Assembly: GCA_017528675.1 (NCBI GenBank)
Contig: JAFXOO010000468.1
Span: forward strand, 1 to 10,874
Direction of reading: 5' to 3'
DNA from: Oscillospiraceae bacterium
GTDB lineage: Bacteria > Bacillota > Clostridia > Oscillospirales > Ruminococcaceae
DNA length: 10,874 nt
In this document: in pieces, positions 1 to 6,510 of the stretch
Layout: each line of letters opens with the position of its first letter
Numbering within the stretch: position 1 is the first letter of the stretch
Position numbers and translations under genes: made by a program
The notes under the pieces: model-generated
The model's input: only the letters and a program-made list of their open reading frames with translations
The model's database searches: none
Told to the model about the DNA's origin: nothing

Positions 1-297
1 GCAGAAATTCACACGCTCCACCTGGTCAATCCACATGCCGTTTGTGCCGTCCATGGCGTATTTGCCATAGAACATCTCAGGGCGATAGGCGGTCGAGGCA
101 TAGACGGCGGACGGATCCTCCACATAAATTTCGGCGCTCTCCGGTGTCAGTTCAGCGGATTCTGTCACGGGCTCTGTCGCCGGTACAGCGACGATGATTT
201 CGTCAACAATCTGTTCAAATTCTTCTTGCGAGCAGCCCGCTGCTGTCAGGAAACATGCCGCAGCCGCTGCCGCTGCGAGCAATCGTTTTGTCTTCAT
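1..297 (-). CDS. Secreted lipoprotein, N-terminal part (runs off the window)
   Basis: Open frame of 99 codons read from an ATG at 297 down to base 1 with no stop, so the 3' end lies outside the window. The protein starts with a typical lipoprotein signal: positively charged MKTKR, an Ala/Leu-rich core with seven consecutive alanines (8-14), and a lipobox-like TAAGC with the lipidated Cys at residue 22. An acidic, Thr/Glu/Pro-rich linker follows (about 23-65), and then the start of what may be a folded domain (FYGKYAMDGTNGMW, about residues 76-89). Anchoring in the outer leaflet of the cytoplasmic membrane is inferred. A GGGAGG ribosome binding site (302-307, read on the minus strand) and a consensus promoter support the start. 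I do not recognise the family. The -3 residue of the lipobox is Ala rather than Leu, which is acceptable but weaker. Confidence 0.8.
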   Translation of the reverse strand, partial: MKTKRLLAAAAAAACFLTAAGCSQEEFEQIVDEIIVAVPATEPVTESAELTPESAEIYVEDPSAVYASTAYRPEMFYGKYAMDGTNGMWIDQVERVNFC

Positions 298-311
298 GGA
301 AACCTCCCTTG

Positions 312-328
312 TCAGCCTGTCCGGCTGA
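312..328 (-). other. Leader hairpin of the lipoprotein mRNA
   Basis: A 6-bp perfect stem (TCAGCC / GGCTGA) with a 5-nt loop, located between the predicted transcription start and the ribosome binding site. It is too small and lacks a U-tract, so it is not a terminator. A stability or translation role is only inference. Confidence 0.4.
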
Positions 329-346
329 AGTGATACATACGGTATC

Positions 347-375
347 ATTATAACATATTTCACAGAATCTGTCAA
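347..375 (-). promoter_or_regulatory. Consensus sigma-A promoter for the lipoprotein gene
   Basis: Read on the minus strand: TTGACA (375-370), 17-nt spacer, TATAAT (352-347), with TGT directly before the -10 giving an extended -10. Transcription would start near 340. It lies back to back with the promoter of the plus-strand operon. Confidence 0.88.
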
Positions 376-439
376 TGCTGAGGAAAATGTTTTTATGGAT
401 AAAAGCGAAAATCCGGAATGCCGCATGCCGTAAAAAAAC

Positions 440-468
440 TTGACCGCAGGCCGGGGATATGGTATAAT
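440..468 (+). promoter_or_regulatory. Sigma-A promoter of the flavodiiron-deacetylase-hydE operon
   Basis: TTGACC (440-445), 17-nt spacer, TATAAT (463-468), with TGG before the -10 (extended -10). The predicted start is near 475. A CCGCA/TGCGG hairpin with a 4-nt loop sits at 478-491, almost at the 5' end of the transcript. The ribosome binding site AGAAGG (505-510) lies 8 nt before the ATG. Confidence 0.88.
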
Positions 469-518
469 AGCAGTAGACCGCAGCCTTGCGGATTTTGTGA
501 AGAAAGAAGGAATGATCC

Positions 519-1676
519 ATGAAAAATGTGACCAATGATATCCGCTATATCGGCGTGAATGACCATGACCTTGACCTGTTTGAGGGGCAGTATATTGTCC
601 CGAACGGCATGGCGTATAATTCCTATGTGATCCTGGATGAGAAGGTGGCTGTGTTTGACACTGCTGACCGCAATTTCACGGAGCAGTGGCTTGGCAACCT
701 CGCTGAGGCGCTCGGCGGCAGAACACCGGACTATCTGATCGTACAGCACATGGAGCCCGACCACTCTGCCAGCATTGCGGCATTTCTGGCGCAGTATCCG
801 GATACCGCCGTTGTCGGCAATGCCAAGACCTTTACCATGCTCGGCCAGTTCTTCGGGAAGCTCCATGTCGAGAACAAGGTGACTGTCAAGGACGGGGATT
901 CGCTGTCGCTCGGCAGGCATATGCTGCAATTTGTCTTTGCGCCGATGGTGCACTGGCCGGAGGTCATGTTCACCTACGACAGCACAGACAAGGTGCTGTT
1001 CTCGGCGGATGCGTTCGGCAAGTTTGGTGCGCTTGATGTCGAGGAGGACTGGGCGTGCGAGGCCAGACGCTATTACTTCGGCATTGTCGGCAAGTACGGC
1101 ATGCAGGTGCAGAATGTCCTGAAGAAGGCCGCCGGGCTTGACATTCAGATCATCTGCCCGCTGCACGGCCCAGTACTGTCCGAGAATCTCGGTTATTACC
1201 TTGACCTGTACAACACCTGGTCGTCCTACGGTGTGGAGAGCGAGGGCATCTGCATCGCCTATACTTCCGTATACGGCAACACAAAGCAGGCTGCCGAGCT
1301 CCTTGCAGAGGCACTCAGGGGCAGAGGATGCCCGAAGGTTGCCGTCACAGACCTTGCCCGTGAGGATATGGCAGAGGCAGTGGAGGATGCGTTCCGCTAT
1401 GGCAAGCTGGTGCTGGCAACCACGACCTATAATGCCGAGATTTTCCCGTTCATGAAGCAGTTCATTGACTGCCTGACCGAGCGTGGCTACCAGAACCGCA
1501 CCATCGGCCTGATCGAGAACGGCACCTGGGCACCGATGGCGGCAAAGGTCATGAAGGGCATGTTCGAGAAATCCAGGAACATCACCTGGCTTGAGACAAC
1601 CGTGACGATCCGGTCTGCCCTCACCCAGGAAAACCGTGAGCAGATCGCCCGAATGGCGGATGAACTGATGGCATGA
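519..1676 (+). CDS. fprA: Flavodiiron protein (FprA-type O2/NO reductase)
   Basis: A 385-residue cytoplasmic flavodiiron protein, the normal two-domain length. Residues 1-245 form a metallo-beta-lactamase-like domain with the full diiron ligand set: H77-x-E79-x-D81, H145, D164 and H216. H82 follows D81, as is usual in the family. Residues 245-385 form a flavodoxin domain with the FMN phosphate loop TSVYGNT (249-255) and further FMN loops near 301-310 and 333-339. There is no fused rubredoxin or flavin reductase domain, so electrons must come from a separate partner. The family reduces O2 to water and/or NO to N2O without releasing reactive oxygen; the preferred substrate cannot be read from the sequence. 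It is the first gene of an operon with its own strong promoter, and its TGA overlaps the next start (ATGA). Confidence 0.95.
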   Translation: MKNVTNDIRYIGVNDHDLDLFEGQYIVPNGMAYNSYVILDEKVAVFDTADRNFTEQWLGNLAEALGGRTPDYLIVQHMEPDHSASIAAFLAQYPDTAVVGNAKTFTMLGQFFGKLHVENKVTVKDGDSLSLGRHMLQFVFAPMVHWPEVMFTYDSTDKVLFSADAFGKFGALDVEEDWACEARRYYFGIVGKYGMQVQNVLKKAAGLDIQIICPLHGPVLSENLGYYLDLYNTWSSYGVESEGICIAYTSVYGNTKQAAELLAEALRGRGCPKVAVTDLAREDMAEAVEDAFRYGKLVLATTTYNAEIFPFMKQFIDCLTERGYQNRTIGLIENGTWAPMAAKVMKGMFEKSRNITWLETTVTIRSALTQENREQIARMADELMA

Positions 1677-2371
1677 CGGACTGGACAAGGCAGTACCGCA
1701 AGGCGCTGACGTTCAGCTATGATGACGGAAATGAAGCGGATGTGCGGCTTGTGCGGCTGCTTGATGCCTATGGGATGAAGTGTACCTTCAATCTCAATTC
1801 CGGCCTGGACAGCTCGGATGTCTGGCAGTACAGGGGTGCTGATGTGCGGCGGCTTGAACTGACGCAGTGCAGGGCACTCTACGCCGGGCATGAAATTGCA
1901 GTCCACGGCAGCCGCCATCTTTCGCTGACAGCGCTCTCTCCGGAGGCGCTGGATGCGGAGCTTGCCGGTGATAAAAAACGGCTCACGGAGCTGTTCGGAA
2001 CGGAGCCGGTGGGGATGGCATATGCCTACGGCGAATATAATGATGCCGCAGTGGAAAAGCTGCGTTCAATCGGCATCCGGTATGCACGGACGGTGGAGGA
2101 CAGCCACAGCTTTGCGGTGCAGAGCGACCTTCTGCACTTCCGGCCGACCTGCCACCATGACGATCCCCAGCTCTTTGCGCTGGCAGAACGGTTTCTGGCG
2201 ATGGAGCCGGATGAGCCGCAGATTTTCTGCATCTGGGGGCACAGCTATGAACTGGACGGCAATGCCAACTGGGACAGGCTGGAGCGCCTGTTTGCCATGC
2301 TGGCGGGGAAAGAGGAGATCTTTTACGGCACCAATGCACAGGTGCTGCTGTTTCGGGAGGAACTATGCTGA
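1673..2371 (+). CDS. NodB-type polysaccharide deacetylase family protein, no signal peptide
   Basis: 232 residues of the carbohydrate esterase 4 / NodB fold. Motif 1 is TFSYDDG (13-19), with the catalytic and metal aspartates D17 and D18. Motif 2 is HGSRH (78-82), supplying the two metal histidines. AYAYGEYND (116-124) occupies the place of motif 3, and a conserved HSYELD segment lies at 190-195. The family removes N- or O-acetyl groups from sugars. The catalytic motif begins only 13 residues from the start and no signal peptide or membrane segment is visible, so the enzyme is probably cytoplasmic and may not act on cell-wall polymer. The substrate is unknown. The gene overlaps fprA by ATGA with no good ribosome binding site of its own, implying translational coupling, and overlaps hydE by 7 nt. 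Confidence 0.85.
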   Translation: MTDWTRQYRKALTFSYDDGNEADVRLVRLLDAYGMKCTFNLNSGLDSSDVWQYRGADVRRLELTQCRALYAGHEIAVHGSRHLSLTALSPEALDAELAGDKKRLTELFGTEPVGMAYAYGEYNDAAVEKLRSIGIRYARTVEDSHSFAVQSDLLHFRPTCHHDDPQLFALAERFLAMEPDEPQIFCIWGHSYELDGNANWDRLERLFAMLAGKEEIFYGTNAQVLLFREELC

Positions 2372-3408
2372 TCGAAAAACTATGTAACAACCATGATCTG
2401 TCCGACGGGGAATTCCGGACGCTGCTTGAAACGGACGTCTATGATGATGCCCTGCGGACGGCAGCGGATGCTGTGCGGCGGGAGCATTACGGTACCGAAG
2501 TTTATCTGCGGGGGCTGATTGAATTTACGAATTACTGCCGGAATGACTGCCTGTACTGCGGAATCCGGCGCAGCAATACCGCCGCCAGCCGCTACCGGCT
2601 GACAGAGGAGGATATCCTCGCCTGCTGCGAGGAGGGCTATGCGCTCGGCTACCGGACATTTGTGCTGCAAGGCGGTGAGGATGCGTACTTTACGGATGAA
2701 CGTGTCTGCCGGATTGTGAGCGCCATCCGGGAGCGTTATCCGGCGTGTGCGGTCACGCTGTCCATCGGGGAGCGGCCGAGAGCGAGCTATCAGGCGTTCT
2801 ATGACGCAGGCGCCGAGCGGTATCTGCTCCGGCATGAAACAGCGGATCCGCAGCTTTACAGCCGCCTGCATCCGGCGGAGCTGCATCTGGAGAACCGCAT
2901 CCGGTGTCTGTATGATCTCAAGGAAATCGGGTACCAGGTCGGTGCCGGGATGATGGTCGGGTGTCCGTACCAGACGACGGAGCATCTGATCCGGGATCTG
3001 CGGTTCTTGCAGGAGCTACAGCCGGATATGATCGGCATAGGGCCGTTCCTGCCGCATAAGGACACACCCTTCCGGGATGCGGAAAAGGGTGATCTGTACC
3101 TGGTGCTGCGGCTGCTGGGTGTGCTGCGGCTGATGTTCCCGGAGGTACTGCTTCCTGCGACAACGGCACTGGGCACGATTCATCCGCTGGGCAGGGAGAT
3201 GGGGCTGAAAATGGGTGCCAATGTCATCATGCCGAATCTTTCGCCGGTTTCCGTGCGGAAAAAGTACATGCTCTATGACGACAAGATCTGTACGGGCGAG
3301 GAGTCGGCGCAGTGCGTGAACTGCCTTGCGAACCGTGTGAACTCGGCAGGCTATCAGGTGGTCAGCAGCAGGGGCGATGCCCTGCGGTGCAGAAAGGCAG
3401 AAAAATAA
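2365..3408 (+). CDS. hydE: [FeFe]-hydrogenase H-cluster maturase HydE (radical SAM)
   Basis: 347 residues, the normal length for HydE. The radical-SAM [4Fe-4S] motif C58-x3-C62-x2-C65 sits in the sequence FTNYCRNDCLYCGIRRSN. GGED (103-106) matches the SAM-binding strand, and LLRHETA (154-160), SIGERPR and LLPATTALGTIHPLGRE are typical HydE segments. C309-x7-C317-x2-C320 matches the accessory cluster site described in Thermotoga maritima HydE. HydE acts with HydF and HydG to build the 2Fe subcluster of [FeFe]-hydrogenase; neither partner is in this window. Ribosome binding site GGGAGG (2355-2360) lies inside the deacetylase gene, 4 nt before the ATG. It is the last gene of the operon and its stop codon abuts the terminator. 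Confidence 0.96.
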   Translation: MLIEKLCNNHDLSDGEFRTLLETDVYDDALRTAADAVRREHYGTEVYLRGLIEFTNYCRNDCLYCGIRRSNTAASRYRLTEEDILACCEEGYALGYRTFVLQGGEDAYFTDERVCRIVSAIRERYPACAVTLSIGERPRASYQAFYDAGAERYLLRHETADPQLYSRLHPAELHLENRIRCLYDLKEIGYQVGAGMMVGCPYQTTEHLIRDLRFLQELQPDMIGIGPFLPHKDTPFRDAEKGDLYLVLRLLGVLRLMFPEVLLPATTALGTIHPLGREMGLKMGANVIMPNLSPVSVRKKYMLYDDKICTGEESAQCVNCLANRVNSAGYQVVSSRGDALRCRKAEK

Positions 3409-3430
3409 GGGAGGCGATTGCCTCCCTTTT
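3409..3430. terminator. Bidirectional rho-independent terminator between hydE and the EAL gene
   Basis: A 7-bp perfect stem GGGAGGC / GCCTCCC (3409-3415 with 3420-3426) with loop GATT. On the plus strand it is followed by TTTTGTTT. On the minus strand it is followed by TTATTTTT. It therefore serves both convergent operons. The hydE stop codon directly precedes the stem. Confidence 0.9.
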
Positions 3431-3435
3431 GTTTG

Positions 3436-3456
3436 AAGCTTAAGCTGTTGGCATTG
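3436..3456 (+). repeat. Solo copy of a dispersed intergenic repeat end motif
   Basis: A 21-nt stretch beginning AAGCTTAAG and ending TTGGCATTG. It matches the minus strand of 6634-6654 at 20 of 21 positions, and a shorter related copy lies at 6750-6767. It is followed by a C-rich run, as the other copies are associated with CCCCTG. It lies in the gap between convergent genes. The rest of this gap (3457-3499) contains only two direct GTCAGCC copies (3464-3470, 3474-3480). Confidence 0.6.
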
Positions 3457-3499
3457 CCCCCCTGTCAGCCCCGGTCAGCCAATATAGCCTCTCCCCGTA

Positions 3500-5152
3500 T
3501 CACATGCAGTACAACGTCAGGAACTCGTCAATCGGCAAGGGTCTGGAGTAGAAGTAGCCCTGTAGGCTGCTGACGGGATAATTCAGCAGAAAATCACGCA
3601 TTTCCATGGATTCTACGCCTTCCACACAGACATCTGCCTTGAAGGATTCCGCCAGTGCCGAGATGAATTGCACGGTGCTCCGGTCACGGCCGTTCGTGAT
3701 GATGTCCTTGACATACTCCCGGTCGATCTTGACAATATCCACATCCAGCTCACGCAGAACGCCCAGCGAAGAATACCCGGTGCCGAAATCATCAAGCGCC
3801 AGCCGGATGCCCTTGTCGTGCAGCGCACGGAACACACGCCTGAGCAGATTCATGTCAAGCAGCCGGCAGCGCTCTGTGATTTCCAGACACAGATTCTGCG
3901 GCGGATAGCCGGTTATCTCCAATGCAGAGAGCACATCCTCCACAAAGGTGTTTGTTTCAAGCTGCGCATAGGACAGGTTGACGTTCATTATGAAATCAGG
4001 ATACCGCTTCAGGATGTGCCTGCCGTGCTTCATGGCGGTGCACAGAATCCAACGCCCCAGCTCCGGGAACAGCGGATCCTGTTCCAGAATATGGACGAAC
4101 TGCATCGGCGGTACAGCCCCGTACTCCTCGTTGCGCCAGCGCAGCAGCGCCTCCGCACCCTTGAGCTGATCGGTGACTGCGTCCATGATCGGCTGATAGC
4201 AGAGGTAAAAGCCCTTGCAGTTGTCGGTCACACTGTTGCGGATGGTGTTGAGCTTTTCGATGTACAGCCGGTTGTCATCCGTCAGCTCATCAGAAAAGAT
4301 TACGGCATCACCGAGCTTTTTCTCCTTGGATTCATAATAGGCATATTTCAGGCAGCTATAGACCGTCTCTGTGCTGATGTTGAAATGCTGCACCTGGACG
4401 ATGCCTGCATTGGTCAGCAGGCTCAGCCGCTCATCGTTGACATAAAAATCATGTGAGGTCTTTTCATGTATCCTGTGATAGATACCCGCCATTTTTCCGG
4501 CGGTCAGCGTGTGGGAAATGATGGCGAATTTTGTGCCGTCCATCCGGTACACCGCCCCCACATTGCGGTACTCCCGCTGGAGCAGATTCGCCAGCTCACA
4601 GAGCACATCGTTGCCGAAGGAATAGCCGTAAAGGTCATTGATATTTGAGAAGCGGCTCAGCCCTACCAGCATCACACATCCCTCGTCCTGTTTCCAGAAC
4701 ATGGACTGCAAATCCTCAAAGAAGCCGTACAGACTCCGCAGACCGGTGACAGTGTCCATATAGCTGAGCATGCCGTGATTATGGATTGCACCGCCGAAAT
4801 AGACCGGATTGCCTTCGTGGTCACGGATGACCACCCCCCGGCAGGTACACACGACATAGTGCCCGTCCTTCGCTCTCGCACGATACTGCATATCATGGCC
4901 GCTGTGGACACCTGAGAAGATATGATCAATGCTGATCTGGTAGTTTTTACGGTCATCCGGGTGGAGATGTTCCTCCCAGATCGCTCCGGCATGCTGCATG
5001 TACACATCCGGCAGCCCGAAATAATCCACCGCATTCTGCGACCAGCGGGAAATATCTTCCCGCATGTCACACAGAAAGACATACTTACCCTCTGCAAGAA
5101 TGGAAAAAGCTTCAAAAAGACTGTCAAGTCGTGCTTTCCTTTGTGGATCCAT
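3500..5152 (-). CDS. PAS-like / degenerate GGDEF / EAL protein, probable c-di-GMP phosphodiesterase
   Basis: 550 residues with no membrane segment. A PAS-like sensor covers about 16-125 (with EEHLHPDDRKNY, 60-71). A GGDEF-fold domain covers about 131-295, and an EAL domain about 310-548. The GGDEF signature is replaced by DGTKF (205-209), and the usual metal-binding Asp of the first strand is Gly164, so cyclase activity is unlikely. The EAL domain keeps its key residues: E334 (EALLRW), N392, E424 (LEITE), D454 and D455 (DDFGTGYSS), K475 and D477 (KID), E511 and E514 (EGVES), and Q531 (QGY). The inferred activity is hydrolysis of c-di-GMP to pGpG, tuned by the PAS and GGDEF domains. I chose the ATG at 5152 because AGGAGGGAG (5164-5156) precedes it. 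The longer reading from 5257 would start upstream of the promoter. Confidence 0.92.
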   Translation of the reverse strand: MDPQRKARLDSLFEAFSILAEGKYVFLCDMREDISRWSQNAVDYFGLPDVYMQHAGAIWEEHLHPDDRKNYQISIDHIFSGVHSGHDMQYRARAKDGHYVVCTCRGVVIRDHEGNPVYFGGAIHNHGMLSYMDTVTGLRSLYGFFEDLQSMFWKQDEGCVMLVGLSRFSNINDLYGYSFGNDVLCELANLLQREYRNVGAVYRMDGTKFAIISHTLTAGKMAGIYHRIHEKTSHDFYVNDERLSLLTNAGIVQVQHFNISTETVYSCLKYAYYESKEKKLGDAVIFSDELTDDNRLYIEKLNTIRNSVTDNCKGFYLCYQPIMDAVTDQLKGAEALLRWRNEEYGAVPPMQFVHILEQDPLFPELGRWILCTAMKHGRHILKRYPDFIMNVNLSYAQLETNTFVEDVLSALEITGYPPQNLCLEITERCRLLDMNLLRRVFRALHDKGIRLALDDFGTGYSSLGVLRELDVDIVKIDREYVKDIITNGRDRSTVQFISALAESFKADVCVEGVESMEMRDFLLNYPVSSLQGYFYSRPLPIDEFLTLYCM

Positions 5153-5212
5153 AAGCTCCCTCCTGTTCTGTAGCCGGAGGTGCCGGCTTTCTGTACGGGT
5201 CAATCTGCTACT

Positions 5213-5241
5213 ATTATAGCATAAGATACGGCAGATGTCAA
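5213..5241 (-). promoter_or_regulatory. Consensus sigma-A promoter of the EAL gene
   Basis: On the minus strand: TTGACA (5241-5236), 17-nt spacer, TATAAT (5218-5213), TGC before the -10. The start is predicted near 5206. A 6-bp hairpin, AGCCGG/CCGGCT with a 5-nt loop, lies at 5172-5188 in the leader. This promoter fixes the translation start at 5152 rather than 5257. Confidence 0.9.
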
Positions 5242-5268
5242 TGCGTATTTTGTGCAATTTGCAGATTC

Positions 5269-5297
5269 TTTACATTTTCCGTGAAATGTGATATGAT
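5269..5297 (+). promoter_or_regulatory. Sigma-A type promoter of the ECF sigma operon
   Basis: TTTACA (5269-5274), 17-nt spacer, TATGAT (5292-5297), with TGA before the -10. The start is predicted near 5304, giving a leader of about 140 nt. Confidence 0.72.
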
Positions 5298-5312
5298 AGA
5301 GCAGAGACGGGT

Positions 5313-5340
5313 TGAAACCACAATGTTCCACAAAAACGCT
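5313..5340 (+). promoter_or_regulatory. Possible ECF-type autoregulatory promoter
   Basis: TGAAAC (5313-5318) resembles the -35 element of envelope-stress ECF sigma factors such as SigW and SigM. After an 18-nt gap comes CGCT (5337-5340), close to the CGTC/CGTA -10 element. The spacer is 1-2 nt longer than usual, so this is a candidate only. Confidence 0.28.
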
Positions 5341-5444
5341 CTGGCCGATTTGTGCAGTATGCTGATTTTTGCAGCGCACTGTCAGGATTCAGCCGGCTGA
5401 TGTGTATGGATAGTAAACGGCCGCAGCAGAAAGGTGGGGATCAG

Positions 5445-5975
5445 ATGCTAACGGTCAGCACACCGCATGATCGGTCTGACAGGCAGGAACAGCCGATCAG
5501 CATGACGGGTCTGAGCTTTGCAGTGGTGGACAAGTACAAGGATCTTGTCTACCGGACGGCGCTCACTGTAACCCGGTGTCATGAGGATGCAGAGGACATC
5601 CTGCAAGAGGTGTTCTTCCGGTATTTCCGCTCGCATCCCGTGTTTGAAACGGAGGAGCACGAGAAGGCATGGCTTCTGCGGGTGACAATCAACGCCGGAA
5701 AGAATCTTCTGCGCAGTGCATGGATCCGCAGACGCAGCGATGCGGATGTGACGGAACTGGCGGAGACGCCACAGCATCCGGAAAATTCTGAAGTGTTGCA
5801 GGCGGTGCTCTCACTGCCGGAAAAATACCGCATTGCGATTTATCTGCATTATTATGAAGGCTATAGCGTGGCGGAAATTGCAGCGCTGACGGGCAGGTCT
5901 GCGGCGGCTGTCGGACAGCATCTGAGCCGTGGGCGTGCAAAGCTTCGCAAACTGTTGGGAGGTGACGGAGCATGA
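5445..5975 (+). CDS. ECF-type RNA polymerase sigma-70 factor
   Basis: 176 residues, typical ECF length. Sigma region 2 covers about 26-95, with the core-binding helix and -10 recognition around AEDILQEVFFRYF (49-61) and LLRVTINAGKNLLR (77-90). Region 4 covers about 117-170, with a helix-turn-helix around YSVAEIAALTGRSAAAVGQH (140-159). I chose the ATG at 5445, 5 nt after AAGGTGGGG (5431-5439). An in-frame ATG at 5352 would add 31 residues without sigma similarity and has no good ribosome binding site. An ATG at 5502 is a shorter alternative. The stop overlaps the next start (ATGA), the classical sigma/anti-sigma coupling. It probably directs transcription of an envelope-stress regulon; its target promoters are unknown. 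Confidence 0.92.
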   Translation: MLTVSTPHDRSDRQEQPISMTGLSFAVVDKYKDLVYRTALTVTRCHEDAEDILQEVFFRYFRSHPVFETEEHEKAWLLRVTINAGKNLLRSAWIRRRSDADVTELAETPQHPENSEVLQAVLSLPEKYRIAIYLHYYEGYSVAEIAALTGRSAAAVGQHLSRGRAKLRKLLGGDGA

Positions 5976-6442
5976 GTCTGGAGAAGAAGATCAGAAGTGC
6001 CTATGACAGCGTACATGCGCCGGAAGCGCTTACGGAACAGCTCAAGCAGGAGCTGTATCAACAGGATCTGCGGGCGGAGGATATTGTCGGCGGAATCGTG
6101 GAGGAAGCACCCCGCCGGAATCCGCTGCGGATGCTGCTGCGGGGCAGTGCATTTGTGGCGGCATCGGTGCTGGTGTTTATCGGAATCGGATTCGGTGTGC
6201 GGCAGATGCGGAACAGAGCCGAGGAATTCCGCCCCGGAACGGCGGTTTCAGCGCCGGCAGCGGCAGCCGTTCCTGATGTGTCGGGCATGACTGTGGAGGC
6301 GGCAGGGCGTGCGCTGCGGGACGCCGGTTTCAAGAGCCAGGCCAGCTACAGTGATGCGGCGCAGTCGGCAGTCACCAGGACAGAACCGCCTGCCGGCACG
6401 CAGCTTCCGGCCGGGAGCACCGTGCGGATCATCTGCGAATAA
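5972..6442 (+). CDS. Membrane protein with one extracellular PASTA domain, probable anti-sigma factor
   Basis: 156 residues. The N-terminal part (1-56) is charged and helical; the segment YDSVHAPEALTEQLKQEL (11-28) resembles the N-termini of ECF-linked anti-sigma proteins of Firmicutes. One membrane helix covers about 57-76, preceded by RRNPLRMLLR, which favours an N-in topology. An Ala/Pro linker follows, then a single PASTA domain at about 99-155 (VPDVSGMTVEAAGRALRDAG, then TEPPAGTQLPAGSTVRI). PASTA domains in PknB kinases and penicillin-binding proteins bind muropeptides or beta-lactams. No zinc-type HxxxCxxC anti-sigma motif is present. The gene is coupled to the sigma gene by ATGA and has its own GGGAGGTGA site (5957-5965). 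Inference: it holds the sigma factor at the membrane and releases it in response to a cell-wall cue. The anti-sigma role itself rests mainly on context. Confidence 0.82.
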   Translation: MSLEKKIRSAYDSVHAPEALTEQLKQELYQQDLRAEDIVGGIVEEAPRRNPLRMLLRGSAFVAASVLVFIGIGFGVRQMRNRAEEFRPGTAVSAPAAAAVPDVSGMTVEAAGRALRDAGFKSQASYSDAAQSAVTRTEPPAGTQLPAGSTVRIICE

Positions 6443-6510
6443 TCCGGTGATTTCCGGGCATACTTCCAACAGCCGGCACACGATACCCCGGCAGAATGGG
6501 AGGGATTGAC

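Noticed and set aside
393..1688. Long minus-strand open frame of 431 codons opposite the flavodiiron gene
   Set aside because: It is fully antisense to a gene with complete family motifs, lacks a promoter and ribosome binding site, and its protein shows no recognisable domain. It is a codon-bias shadow, and its 3' end crosses the plus-strand promoter.
3668..4456. Plus-strand open frame of 262 codons opposite the EAL gene
   Set aside because: It is antisense to the EAL and GGDEF domains, has no ribosome binding site, and its composition is that of a reverse reading of a GC-rich gene.
5153..5257. 35-residue N-terminal extension of the EAL protein
   Set aside because: The start at 5257 lies upstream of the TTGACA-N17-TATAAT promoter (5241-5213) and has no ribosome binding site, while AGGAGGGAG precedes the ATG at 5152.
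5352..5444. 31-residue N-terminal extension of the sigma factor
   Set aside because: No ribosome binding site precedes 5352 and the extra residues do not resemble sigma region 2. The ATG at 5445 has AAGGTGGGG upstream.
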